From contig NC_083338.1 of the NCBI RefSeq assembly GCF_019175385.1, forward strand, positions 68,394,712 through 68,458,711: DNA of 64,000 bases, in the 5' to 3' direction. Below the pieces are notes generated by a model. That model was not told where the DNA came from and did no database searches. It worked only from the letters and a program-made list of their open reading frames with translations. Below are positions 11,171 through 21,946 of this stretch, in pieces. Position numbers and translations under genes: made by a program. The stretch is from Lycium barbarum (taxonomy: Eukaryota; Streptophyta; Magnoliopsida; Solanales; Solanaceae). The stretch's first letter is position 1. Every line of letters starts with the position of its first letter.

Positions 11171-11466
11171 GTTCTTAAGCGGCCCGTATGCTACGGTGGC
11201 CAAGACGGCCCATGAGTTTGTACGTGTGTGTGTGCATTTGGGCGATGTATATTCCGCCACCTTTATGATTTTGATATGATTGTTCTGCACGGGCGACCGC
11301 TTAAGATAAGCGTTCGATAAATGTTTGTGTGACGTATGTTGTCAATTTCCAGTTCGAACAACGTATGTTAAGTCTGGATGAGCCTGAATACGATGATCTG
11401 GTTGTGAGTCTGTTTGGGGTGCCTAAGTAGGGCACCAGTCGCGGCCCACGGGGTTGGGTCGTGACA
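11171..11466 (+). repeat. Embedded LTR 3' end inside the B interior
   Basis: Runs from a CTTAAGCGGCCCGT block through GCGACCGCTTAAGA-like sequence to GGGTTGGGTCGTGACA, following the last 270 or so bases of the B LTR (8355-8636) at clear but diverged similarity. It is followed by AAAAGGGATATCATCTG, which resembles the spacer plus a decayed PBS. The interior thus contains the 5' LTR/PBS junction of an older relative, a trace of recombination or nested insertion. Confidence 0.7.
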
Positions 11467-11653
11467 AAAGGGATATCATCTGAATTTGATTTCGAATCCG
11501 TCTGATACGCCTTTGTACGTCTGACTTCGATCTCAGATTTGTCTGACATACTTTTGTACCTCTGATTTTGACTATGAAACCGTCTGCCATAGTCTAGTAC
11601 GTCTGCCTCCGATTACGAGTTCGTTCGATATGCTTCTAGGCGTCTGGTCCTAG

Positions 11654-11721
11654 TTCTGAATCCGTTGGTGTGAAGTGTTTGGTATGATTCTGAATCCGTT
11701 GGTGTGAGGTATCTGGTATGA
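11654..11721 (+). repeat. 34-bp direct duplication
   Basis: Two adjacent copies (11654-11687 and 11688-11721) starting TTCTGAATCCGTTGGTGTGA and ending GGTATGA, differing at three sites or so. Confidence 0.85.
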
Positions 11722-12013
11722 AGTGGGATTACGATAATATGGTAGGGACCTCAGCAGTGTAACAAGGAATGATATTGACTATGATGTCCGGAAAGCGTTC
11801 GTCCATTACAAGAATATAGCGTATGGTTCGATGATTACGAGGGGTATGAGAAAATAAATCAGGAAGGCGTTTGAATCAGTGATGTGAAAATTTCCCCATC
11901 ACGTGGTGAAGGGGCCATGTCGGAAAATCAATAAAGGACATCTATAAAGAGAACCCTCCCGGAGTAGTATGACACCCCATGAGGTCAACTTAACATTCGA
12001 GGACGAATGTTCT

Positions 12014-12036
12014 AAAGGGGGGGGGGGGGGGGAGAA
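12014..12036 (+). other. Polypurine tract of B
   Basis: AAA, a run of G, then AGAA directly before the LTR start TGTTATGTC. It primes plus-strand cDNA synthesis. The G run is unusually long, about 15 to 17 bases, and its exact length may be uncertain in the assembly. Confidence 0.9.
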
Positions 12037-14968
12037 TGTTATGTCCCGTGCTTTCGTATAATTGGAAATCGAGAAATAAACAAGACTTGTGTGTTAGAAG
12101 GAAATATTTTTTTTTTGACTTTGGTGAATATGACTATGTTGGTTGTGGAATCATTAATGTTAAGACATCAGGGAAGGCCGAGGGTAAATTTGGAATTTCG
12201 GAAATTAGTTTCGGGAATTACAAAACGGACTTTTAAGGAATTGGGCCAAGGAATTAGAACACAAGAAATTGAGGCCCAAAGTAGTGGGGTGGCCGGCCAA
12301 AGGCCAAGGCCCAAACCCATTTTAATGTCATGTGTTGAGCACATGACCTCTACAATTGGATATATATCATGTTAGTCTTTAGAATTATCAAGAACAAAAG
12401 AAAAATCCAAGAACACCACATAAAACGGGCTCTCGGCCGAGAATAGGAAAGAGAGAAAAAAAAAATTGTGCTAGCTTGTGTTGTGATCCAAACATCTTGA
12501 TTTTTGCATAGTTGTGAAGTACTCAAGACCCTCTTCAACGGGGTACAATTAGTTCGGCACAAGAACCACGTTTGCGACAAGTTGGGTTTTCAAGAAAAGG
12601 TGAGAATTCTTACACTTTTGTGTTATAGAATTGATGTGAATGTGTTAAGAATTGAGAATAGACGAGTATCCCGTAACTTTGATGTGTGAATGAAGCCATG
12701 GGTGTGTGTATATTTTGCATTGTGGCCGTGAGCCTTAGGAAGGAGAAGGGGTGTGAATTTGATCTTGTTTAGTTCGTATAATCTGTCGTTGTGACCTTTA
12801 TGTCAGAAATGATTGATTGATGAATTGGATTGGCGTTGGAAAATGATTTCGGAACGTTATCGGAAAGTATATACCTTTGGTATATTTGCGTATATCATTG
12901 TATATCTTTGATGCTAAAGACTTTAAATATGATTTATAGTTGATGTTAATGAATTCGGAATGAAACGACGCAAGTTAGAACGTTCGTTGTAAGTTTTGAT
13001 GTTTTGAAAGAATTATGGAAAGTAATGAATCTTGGGCAATTTCGTATATGGCTTGGAATGTATTTGGAATGTGATTGAATAATCTTGAATGAGTGAATGA
13101 ATACAATAATATGGATATAGATTTGGAGTTTTGGAAGTTTGAATGAAAAGTTGCCAACTTAGGTAATAAGGTAGAACTTTGAAGCTAGAGTGGTTTGATT
13201 ATGATTTGTGTTGTTGTTGATGTGTGGGCTGTTGTTGTTGATGTATTTTGAGCCGAGCTAAGTCTCGGGGGTGTTATATTTATAGGGGAAATGCTGCCGA
13301 AATTTCGGTAGGCAAAATTGAAGTTAATGGCATTTTTAAGCCTAAGAATCTCAATTGGTAACTTTGACCATTTGAAGATTTCAGACGAAACGGGACTTGA
13401 CTTTTGGGAGAGCATACGACGTCTGTAAGGTATGTAAAGCTTCCCACTTCTTCGTTTGGCATGTCTTAGTATGCTAGGTGAATATTGGAACTTCCGGAGC
13501 ATTTCTGCTCCTCGAAACCCGATTCACAGAAAAGTTACTATTCATTCAATTCAATTGAAGCCTAAGGGCTCTATTTTGGCTAGAATGCCACCAATCGTCC
13601 GAAACCTATCGAAATGTGATCGGGTCACCTGGTAATGATTATGTATGACCTTTTGGCCTATTAATGTTCGTAAATTATGTTCGCCACCTCAATTTGACTC
13701 GAGGTGGGCCCGCTAACCCCGAGACGCCCTATTTGTCCTATCGGGCTCTCCTTTAGAATAAGGTTTGATATGAACCCTTTGATTTTGAAACGTTCTGCTA
13801 TGAGCTATGTTTTGAATATTATGATATGCTAAGTTATGTTTTGAGCCATACGTAATATTTTGGAAACGTTTTGTGAAATGAAACTTTGTATCGACTAAGT
13901 ATTCGATTATTTTGTACTATGAAATGACTTATGAGACTACTAAGTTTTGAAATGCTATTTTGAAATATGGATTGCATTTGTTTGCTCACGACTCCGCTCG
14001 TGCCTTATTATGACTTCGTTCACCGGTTCCCGGGCCGATTATGATTCGTGCGCCTTACAATAATTCGGCCGTATGCTGTGTTACGGTTCCCGAGGCTTCG
14101 CCATAGGGCCGGGTTCAGTTTGGAGTTATGCTGTGATATGGCTCGTGATGCGATACGATCACCTATGTTTGTGTTTATGTTCGGAGATACGGAGATTTGA
14201 AACTTTCTGGTGTTATGCTGTGTGTGGCGCCAGCGTCGGAGTGGCGACCACGTTCTTAAGCGTTTGCATGATTTCGTTTGCATTATGTATACGTATATGA
14301 CTTTGATATGGATTTTGGACATACTGATTTGTACTCCACTTTGTTATCTGATTTGCTTTCAGTTTTGATCCATATTTCTGTACTCCGTGCTTTACATACT
14401 CAGTACATATTTGGTACTGACCCCCTTTCTTCGGGGGCTGCGTTTCATGCCCGCAGGTACAGACATTGGTGATCCTCCACTGTAGGCTTCACTTTCTGCT
14501 ATTTTGGAGTACTCTTTTTGATCCGGAGTCCACTTTTGGTACAGGCTCCTTTTGCTATGTATATGCTCTGTATATTTGACGATTTGGGTACGGCGAGGCC
14601 CTGTCTCGCCATATGTCTTTGTTTTGAGTTCGTAGAGGCCTGTAGTCATATATGTGGGGCGAGGGTCCTATATATGTTTGTTTGATTTTGTTTTCTGGTC
14701 TTAAAGCGGTCCGTTGTTTTGATGGCCCTAAATGGCCCTTATGCTTATGTTTGCACTTTCGACCGGCGATGCCTATTCCGCCGCTCAGTTTGTATTTGAT
14801 ATGGCATTTTGATTTGTGCGACCGCTTAAGACATATTTGATAAAGATTCAGTTTGATATGACTTTTATGAATTTTTGGAACATGCTCGGATTTGGTAAAT
14901 GAATATGCGGTTTGGTCTGGGTACCTAGATAGGGTGCCAGTCGCGGCCCACGGGGCTGGGTAGTGACA
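12037..14968 (+). repeat. 3' LTR of B (2932 bp)
   Basis: Colinear with 5707-8636, with about 33 substitutions and a 2-bp length change in an A run near 12460. It ends GGGTAGTGACA at 14968, followed by the TSD AGTTC (14969-14973). Confidence 0.95.
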
Positions 14969-14973
14969 AGTTC
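14969..14973. repeat. TSD of element B, right copy (AGTTC)
   Basis: Exact copy of 5702-5706 directly after the LTR end CA. Confidence 0.95.
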
Positions 14974-15857
14974 TCAGGTATCGAAGTAGACTATGTGTCT
15001 CGGATGTTGCAGGATTACACCGTCAGATTTTAGAAGAAGCTCATTACTACTGTTATTCTGTTCATCCAGGAGCAACAAAGATGTACCATGATCTCACGTT
15101 CATGTATTGGTGGGACAGAATGAAGAAGGATATAGCAGAGTTTGTAGCTCAGTATCCACATTATCAACAAGTGAAAATTGAGCATCAAAAGCCAGGAGGA
15201 TTGTTGCAAGCTATGGAAATTCGAATTTGAAAATGGGAAGTGATTAATATGGATTTTATTGTAGGATTGCCTCGTTCTCGGTGTAAGTATGACTCCATAT
15301 GGACAATTGTTGACAGACTTACGAAGTCAGCTCATTTTCTACTAGTCAAAACTACATACTCAGCAGAAGATTATGCAAAGTTGTATCTTCAAGAGATGGT
15401 GCGACTTCATGGTGTCCTAGTATCCATTATCACAGATAGAGGAGCACAATTTACAACAAATTTTTGGAAGTCATTTCAAGAAGGTTTGGGAACTCAAGTG
15501 AGACTCAGCACAGCATTCCATCCACAGACTGGTGGACAAGCTGAACGCATTATTCAGATCTTGGAAGATATGTTGCGGGCATGTGTATTAGACTTCGGAG
15601 GTAATTGGGATGATCATTTCCCACTTATTGAATTTGCATATAACAACAATTATCATTCCAGTATCCAGATGGCCCCTTATGAGGCTCTATACAGGAAAAA
15701 GTACAGATTTCTAATTGGATGGTTTGAGGTAGGAGAGACACACCTAATAGGCCTAAAACTAATCTAGCAAGCAGTAGAAAAAATCAACCTTATCCGAGAC
15801 CCGTTGTTGACAGCCCAGAGTCGCCAGAAATCTTATGCGGACAACCATCGATGAAAC
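14974..15857 (+). pseudogene. Integrase remnant of A
   Basis: Continues the A pol frame after B. The zinc-binding region is damaged: the two Cys ligands seen in C and D (CPNCQQ) read YPHYQQ here. A stop lies near 15228. The catalytic core from 15240 keeps the DDE residues in [12 protein letters not shown] and GGQAER. Another TAG near 15766 interrupts the linker. The family inserts the cDNA into the chromosome; this copy cannot. Confidence 0.9.
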
Positions 15858-16335
15858 TTGGAGTTCCAAGTTAACGATTGGGTATTCTTGAAAGTGTCGC
15901 CGATGAAAGGTGTGATGAGATTAGGCAAGAAAGGAAAGCTTATTCCCCGGTATATTGGACCTTACAAGATTGTGCGCAAGGTAGACCAAGTGGCTTATGA
16001 ATTAGATCTACCTTCGGATTTGGAGTCAGTCCAGCCGGTTTTCCATATGTCGATGCTTCGTAAGTGTATTGGGGATCCTTCCAGAATCGTGCCTGTAGAT
16101 GATGTCCAAGTTACTGAGAAATTGTCTTATGAAGAAGTACCCATTGCCATACTAGATAGGCAAGTACGGAGACTCAGAACCAAAGACATAGCCTCAGTTA
16201 AGGTACAGTAGAGAAACAATAATAGAGAAGAAATGACTTGGGATGCGTAAGAAGATATGAAGTCCAGATATCTGCATTTATTTCCACCCCCAAAAGAGGC
16301 TCGAGCAGAGATGCCATTGTTCCCAGGTATATAAT
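15858..16335 (+). pseudogene. Integrase C-terminus and chromodomain-like tail of A
   Basis: The GPY module is clear (KGKLIPRYIGPYKI), followed by LDRQVRRLRTKDIASVKV, the lead-in to the chromodomain-like region seen whole in C. The frame is broken at TAG 16209-16211, where C has Trp, and again near 16249, but NNNREEMTW and a KSRYLHLF-like end can be followed. In chromoviruses this tail directs integration to heterochromatin. Confidence 0.8.
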
Positions 16336-16515
16336 GCTTTCTTTGATGTTTTCTTGGTCGTGTGTGGCCATAACTGTTGATGATGTTGTTGTAGCCCCAT
16401 GAGGCGATATATTTTGGGTAGCTGTGACAAAATGGTAATGCCATATTAGAGGGGAAACTCTGGCAAATATTTTGTAGAATCCCCGAGAGCCTAACATTCG
16501 AGGATGAATGTTCCT

Positions 16516-16527
16516 AAGGGGGGAGAA
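16516..16527 (+). other. Polypurine tract of A
   Basis: AAGGGGGGAGAA directly before the 3' LTR start TGTTACATCTC, and 20 bases after CATTCGAGGATGAATG, the motif that precedes the PPT in several elements here. Confidence 0.9.
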
Positions 16528-17563
16528 TGTTACATCTCAGAAATTTCGAGTTGTTGCGCTGTAAATAGACTAACTCAAGGTTAAGGTGAAAATGAAATCC
16601 TTATGTAGTTAGGGAGAGTATTTTATAGCTTCAAAGTGCGTATTACATGATTTTGAAGTCACAAGAATTGGTGGAACTAAGTTCGTTGAAGGAAGGGGAA
16701 TGTAAGTTGTGTTTAGGAAGGTGTCGCATCAATAGAGCTAATGTTTAGTTAGAAATGTCTTAAGAAGGAGCTATAGGGCTCCTTATATGGTTAATGAAGT
16801 GTTACATAAGTGCCAAGAAGGATCCGCAAGGATTGGAAGTCAAACGAATCAGCGAGAGCAAGTTCGGAAAAATTGGGTTGTATGACCACCTATACGGTCC
16901 GTATAACCCTTCCAAAGATGGGTTATCCTATGGTTGGATTCTATGGGCCATTTATGTGCACCGTATAAGTTATACGGACCGTATAAATGGCAGTATAATC
17001 GGGTCGGGTCAGTTTTTTCTCTTTTCATATATAGATGACCCTTGTTGTTAGTTTTCATTTCCCACATTTCTCCAACTCTTGAAAGCTCTAGAACATTATC
17101 ATATTAACTCAAACCCAAGAGAAATCAAGGATTAAATAGCAAGAAATAATAAAACCAAGTGTGGGGAGATTCACTAGGGTTTGTAGAATTCAAGACTTCC
17201 TTTGGTATTGAAGCTGGAGTTTCATTCAAGTGGAATACATCAATCCAAAGTTCATCCTTATGTGATAAGAGGTGAATTTTACATCTATTTCATGTTATTA
17301 AGATTATTTGGTTGTTGAGTAACTTGTATGAGGGAAGAAAGTAGAAGATAAATCTCAAATATGAATTTAATGATATTTTTAAGTGGTGAATTAACTTGAG
17401 TCATGATCCTTAGTATGCTATAAGTATAATATTGTTGTGGGTGGTACTAATGATGTTGAGGAAGTATTTTATGTGAGTGAACATGGTGTTGTGTTGTAGC
17501 TATTGTTATGAATGGCCTTAAAAAGGAGTTTTGAGGATTGAACAATGTTTAACTTGAAAGAAG
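16528..17563 (+). repeat. 3' LTR of A, left part
   Basis: Starts TGTTACATCTCAG. A palindromic block with TATACGGTCCGTATA (16891-16905) and TTATACGGACCGTATAA (16970-16986) lies about 360-460 bp in. A donor-like AAGAG|GTGAATT is near 17271. It is cut by element E; AGAAG at 17559-17563 is the TSD. The LTR resumes at 52011. Confidence 0.9.
17559..17563. repeat. TSD of element E, left copy (AGAAG)
   Basis: AGAAG precedes TGTCACGACCC and is repeated at 52006-52010 right after GTGTAACA, 34.4 kb away. Confidence 0.95.
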
Positions 17564-18251
17564 TGTCACGACCCAACCTGAGGGCCATGACGGGTACCCG
17601 GAGCAAGCCTACCGAGCTCCAACTATCATGCTTTCTTCCATCTATCTCAGTGGACCACATATCTAACTCTCAATTATCACAACCTGAACGGATGTAAATT
17701 CTCCAAATGAAACTCATTTACACGATAATCATCAGCTTTATCTCATAAACATATATATATATATAAGCCGACAAGGCTACAAAAATGATATGCATCAGTA
17801 AGGTTATGAAACTTCTAACTATCCACACATGTCTACGAGCCTCTATCTAGAGTCCTGGAAATCATAAGGACGTGACATGAATATTAACGTGATCAAAGCA
17901 TAATGAATAACATAAGATAAAAGAGCATATATACTTCATAATACCTCTTGATAGATCCCCCATGCTTACTTACCCATTTTCTTTCTAGAAGAAGCATTGC
18001 ATAGTTCACATACGTATTTATACAACACTATACCCGGCCATATAGGCTCGGTATTATCCGTACCCGACCATAGTAAGGTTGGGTCACATCCATACCCGGC
18101 CATAGCGAGGCTCGGTGACATCCATACCCAACTGCAATGGTATGCATGTACTAGATATCGTACCCGGCCATATAAGCTCGGTATTAGTCACATCATATCC
18201 GTACCCGGCCATCACAAGGCTCAGCAATATCATACACATTATATTCGTACC
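17564..18251 (-). repeat. 3' LTR of E, terminal part
   Basis: Colinear with 42753 onward. Compared with that copy it lacks about 200 bp (equivalent to 43069-43268), including the conserved core hairpin and acceptor-like CAG; the junction is near 17875. From about 18030 it contains diverged tandem units of the type GTACCCGGCCATA..GGCTCGGTAT. Element C inserted inside one such unit. Confidence 0.9.
18247..18251. repeat. TSD of element C, left copy (GTACC)
   Basis: GTACC precedes TGTTACACCTCG. The right copy is ATACC (37385-37389), one mismatch. The undisturbed site GTACCCGGCCATAACAAGG is visible in the other E LTR near 43640. Confidence 0.85.
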
Positions 18252-18404
18252 TGTTACACCTCGAAAAATTCTCCGTACTTGTATGATGAGTGGAATAATG
18301 AAGAGTCTGAGTGAATGATGTTTTATTAAGTCGGGAATGGCTAATTAAGAATTTTTTGAAATAAGAAAGTCGCGAAAAAATTTTCAGCCCAGTGGTCGTA
18401 TATG

Positions 18405-18446
18405 GCACTATACGGCCCGTAAAGTGATTTACGGACCGTATAGTGC
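18405..18446. repeat. Inverted repeat in the C LTR
   Basis: Arms GCACTATACGGCCCGTAAA (18405-18423) and TTTACGGACCGTATAGTGC (18428-18446) with a 4-bp loop GTGA and one mismatch. The matching copy in the 3' LTR begins at 35183. Confidence 0.9.
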
Positions 18447-18511
18447 AATCCTCCTCAAGCTTGTCAGAAATCCCAACTTTCTGTAAATGTTGAATATGGT
18501 TAAATACGACC

Positions 18512-18549
18512 CAGTTTACGGCCCGTAAACTGGTTTACGGACCGTAAAC
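18512..18549. repeat. Two adjacent palindromes in the C LTR
   Basis: CAGTTTACGG-C-CCGTAAACTG (18512-18532) and GTTTACGG-A-CCGTAAAC (18533-18549), each perfect around a single central base. The second is missing from the 3' LTR of the same element. Confidence 0.9.
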
Positions 18550-19401
18550 AAGGTCGTAAACTGCCATGTTCCTCAGCCAAAACTTTCTGTCTTTGAAATG
18601 ATTAAAAACGACCATGGAGGACGGACTGTAAACCACAATACGGTCCGTAAACTGCAATTTACGACCACTGTTCATCCCGACAAGAATTCATTAAAGACCA
18701 GATTTTGAATTATTAAAAGAGAACTTAAGCCTCAATTCACGTAATTTACTTCCACACAACTCAAGAGACTTCTAGAATTCTCCAAATATTTCCTCCACAA
18801 GAATTCAAGAGAATCAAAGGAGATATCAAGATTATTGTTATGTCCCGTGTTTTCGCATAATTGGAAATCTTGTAAATAATTAAGACTTGTATGTTATAAG
18901 GAAATATTTTGATTTTAGTTAATATGTTGATGTCATTCATGGAAGTGTTGGTGCAAAGACGTCGGGGAAGTCCAAGGGCAAAATTTGGAATTTCGGAAAT
19001 TAGTTTCGGGAATTACAAAACGAGATTTTTACGAATTGGGCCAAGAAAAATTGAATAAAAATTTGAAGCCCAAGTTGAGGGGCGGCCGGCCATAGGCCTT
19101 GGCCCAAGCCCCATTTTAAATGGTCATGTGATGAGCATGTGACAATAATAAGGGGGGCAATATTATATGTTCATCTATATCCTTAGATTGTTCAAGAAAA
19201 AGAAAATCAAACCTTTGAGCTCAAGAAAAGGGGTCTCGGCCGAACCCTATAGGAAGAGAGAAATGTTTTTTCCAAGCCTTGTTTCCAATCTTAAAATCTT
19301 GTTCTTCTCATATTTGTAGTGAGTTCAAGGCGCTCTCCGACGTGATAAAATTAGTTTGGTGAAAGAGCGACGCTTGCGGCAAATCGGAATTTCAAGAAAA
19401 G

Positions 19402-20167
19402 GTAAGGATTTTGCCATTTTTGTGCTATGAAACTTGTAGGAATGTTATAGTGATTATAGTTGCATGAAGATTATGGGATTGTGGTGTGTATGTGCATGGC
19501 GTGTGTGTGTGTGAAGGGTGTGGTTGGCCGTGAGCCATGTTGGTGTGGAAGGGAGGTGAATTTGATTTTGTTTAGTTGTTAATTGTGTCGTTGTGGCATT
19601 TATGGCGTAAATGAATGTTTAACGAGTTGAATTGACATTGGAAAATGGTTGCGGGTTCTTATGGGAATCTATATGATTTTTGTATATTCTTATATAATTG
19701 TGAAAGTAAGACTTTAAATGTGGATTATGGTTGTTGTTAATGAATTTGGAATGAAACAATGCGAGTTAGTATGTTCGTCGTAGTTGTTGACGTTTCGGAT
19801 GGAATATGGAAAGTGACGAATCATTCGAACTTGTGTATATTGCTCGGAATATTATTGGGATGTGTTTGAATAACCTTCAATGAGTAAATGAATACAATAA
19901 TGTGGACATTAGTTTGGTATTGTGAAGTTTGAACGAAAGTTGTCGATTTATATAGAAAGGAAGAATATTGACGTTAGAGTGATTTTGTTATGACTTATGA
20001 CGTTTGTGATATTGTGGGCTGTTGTGTTGATGTATATTGAGCCGAGCTAAGTCTCGGGGGTGTTATATATATAGGGGAAGTGCTGCCAAAATTTCGGTAG
20101 ACAAAAATGAAGTTAAGTGAATTCTTAAGCCTTACAATCCTTAATTGGTAACTTTGACCATTTGCAG
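19402..20167 (+). other. Candidate intron 1 inside the D 5' LTR
   Basis: Donor AAAAG|GTAAGG and acceptor TGACCATTTGCAG| bound 766 nt, matching the B sites in order and spacing. Splicing itself is not shown. Confidence 0.35.
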
Positions 20168-20219
20168 ATTCTGAGCAAAACGGGACTTGAGTTTTGGGCG
20201 AGCGTAAGACGTATATAAG

Positions 20220-21232
20220 GTATGTAAGGCTACCCTATTCCTTCTTTTGGCATGTCTTAAGTATCCTAGGTTGATACCGGAGCCCCGAGGGAAATTCTGT
20301 TCCTTGAAATCCGAATTTGAAATCGAGCACTATTCATTCAATTGAATTGAACCTTAAAGTCCTTCTTTTGCTTGCAAAGTAATTAAATGTCCGAAACTTA
20401 TGCAAATGTAATCAAATCGCTTCGGATCTTCCATGTATGATTCCATAGACCCTAAATGTTCGTGATTCATGTTCGTCACCTCGACTTGACCCGCGGTGGC
20501 CCGCTTGCATTGAGACTTCCTTGTTGACTCTATTATTCTCATTTTTGTATAATGTCAGCAAAACACTTTTGTTTATGAATTTGGCTATCATAGAATAATG
20601 TTTTGACTGCCACAGTATTCTAGATTATATTTTGAACCATAAATACTATGTTGGAAATATTTTGTTAAACGAACCCCGTATTGACTAACTATTCGAACTA
20701 GTTGATTAATGAATTAGCATATGATATTATCAAGTTTCAAAAGATGTTTTGACTTATAAATTGCATTGTTTGCTCACGACTCCGCTCGTGCCCTTATTAT
20801 GACTTCGTTCACCGGTTCCCGGGCCGGTTATGATTCATGCGCACTATGATAAATTCGGCCGTATGCTGTGTTACGGTTCCCGAGACCTCGCCATAGGGTC
20901 GGGTTCCATTTGGTGTTATGCTGTGATATGGCTGGTGATATGTTATGATGATATGTGTGCTCGGGGATGTACGGAGATTTGAACCTTCTGGTGTTATGTT
21001 GTGTGTGGCACCAGTGTCGGAGTGATGACCACGTTCCTGAGCTTTGCATGATTTTGTTTGCATTATGTATATATGATTTTGATATAGATTCTGATATACT
21101 GTTCAGTATTCCCCCTTTTGTATCCTGTTTACTTTCAGTTGTGGCTCATATTTCTGTACTCTATGCTTTACATACTCAGTACATCTTTCGTACTGACCCC
21201 CTTTCTTCGGGGGCTGCGTTTCATGCCCGCAG
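20220..21232 (+). other. Candidate intron 2 inside the D 5' LTR
   Basis: Donor ATAAG|GTATGT and acceptor CATGCCCGCAG| bound 1013 nt; the preceding candidate exon is 52 nt, as in B. Conserved in the D 3' LTR as well. Confidence 0.4.
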
Positions 21233-21746
21233 GTACAGACACAGGTGATCCACCACTGTAGGCTACACTTTCTGCTATTTCGGAGTACTCCCTTTTGATC
21301 CGGAGTCCACTTTTGGTACATATATCTTTTGTTATGTATATATTTCTGTATATCTGACTATTTGGGTACGGCGGGGCCCTGTCCCGTCATATGATTCTGT
21401 CGGTCTATTTAGAGGTCTGTGGCCATGTTTATGGGTTGGGTCTTTCTGTTTGGATGTGTGTATATGATGTGTTTGGGCGATCCCATTCGCCGCGGCGGTC
21501 GGTCCGCATATGTTTACATGTTGCCTTGTTGGCCGGTGTGGCCTTTGTTGGTATTTTTTGTGCGCAGGGTTATTTTGGATAGTCTGTAAAACAAAGGAAA
21601 CTCTGCCGAAATTTTTCTGTAAATTATCTAAATTTGGAATATAGCCTTGTCGGCTTCTGCTATATACTTGAATGCTTTTGATAGATGGGTTTGGGTGCCC
21701 AGATCGGGCGCTAGTCACGGCCTATGGGGTTGGGTCGTGACAAAAG

Positions 21747-21758
21747 TGGTATCAGAGC
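21747..21758 (+). other. Primer-binding site of D (initiator tRNA-Met type)
   Basis: TGGTATCAGAGC after the spacer AAAG, the same as in B. Confidence 0.95.
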
Positions 21759-21802
21759 GGTTTGTCCTCGGAATGTCTACAGGCCGTGTCTCGTAGAGTC
21801 TT

Positions 21803-21836
21803 GTTTATCGGTGTGTTGTGCACCACATCTATAAAC
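21803..21836 (+). promoter_or_regulatory. Post-PBS hairpin with palindromic loop (D)
   Basis: Arms GTTTATCGGTGTG (21803-21815) and CACATCTATAAAC (21824-21836) pair at 12 of 13 positions with one G-U pair. Loop TT plus GTGCAC. Compared with B, the A-U pair at position nine has become G-U, a pairing-compatible change. Confidence 0.6.
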
Positions 21837-21946
21837 AGGAGGCTACAGGGCATTTAGGGTGTTACTTTTCTTTGGAATCTTAGATCGTGCGTTAGAGCCG
21901 TGCTATTAGGATGATTTTGATCTGATTCGTTATTGTGTTTGCAGTG

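Larger units (their letters stand above)
9439..12013 (+). other. Non-coding interior of element B
   Basis: About 2.6 kb without pol similarity in any frame. It holds a (TGTGTA)-type run (10521-10557), a 5S rRNA-derived stretch (10229-10289), a quasi-repeated tract of TCTGA...GTCTG blocks (about 10990-11160 and 11467-11650), an embedded LTR end (11171-11466), a 34-bp direct duplication (11654-11721) and, near the end, AACATTCGAGGACGAATGTT, the inverted-repeat motif that precedes the PPT in A, B, E and F. Confidence 0.7.
5707..14968 (+). mobile_element. Element B: non-autonomous long-LTR retrotransposon (LARD-like)
   Basis: A complete element of 9262 bp: 5' LTR 5707-8636, PBS 8641-8652, interior with one small ORF and no pol, PPT 12014-12036, 3' LTR 12037-14968, TSD AGTTC on both sides. 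By eye the two LTRs differ at about 33 sites over 2.93 kb (about 1.1 percent), so it is a fairly recent insertion. The first 170 nt after the 5' LTR are nearly the same as in D, and the LTRs are related along their length, so D-type proteins are the likely source of mobilisation. Confidence 0.95.
18252..18835 (+). repeat. 5' LTR of C, left part
   Basis: Starts TGTTACACCTCGAAAAA and matches 35030 onward, except that the 3' LTR lacks two segments of about 19 bp in the palindrome block. It ends at the TSD ATTAT of element D (18831-18835). Confidence 0.9.
18836..21742 (+). repeat. 5' LTR of D (2907 bp)
   Basis: Starts TGTTATGTCCCGTG, ends GGGTCGTGACA. Same family as the B LTR with clear divergence. 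Candidate split-leader sites: donor AAAAG|GTAAGG at 19401, acceptor TTTGCAG at 20167, donor ATAAG|GTATGT at 20219, acceptor CATGCCCGCAG at 21232. The core hairpin CCCC/GGGG lies near 21198-21213. Confidence 0.95.

Noticed and set aside
21103..21321. Short frames repeated in several LTRs, with peptides such as SSGAAFHARRYR on the plus strand
   Set aside because: They come from the conserved LTR core and hairpin, differ in frame and length between copies, and have no start or codon pattern that suggests translation.
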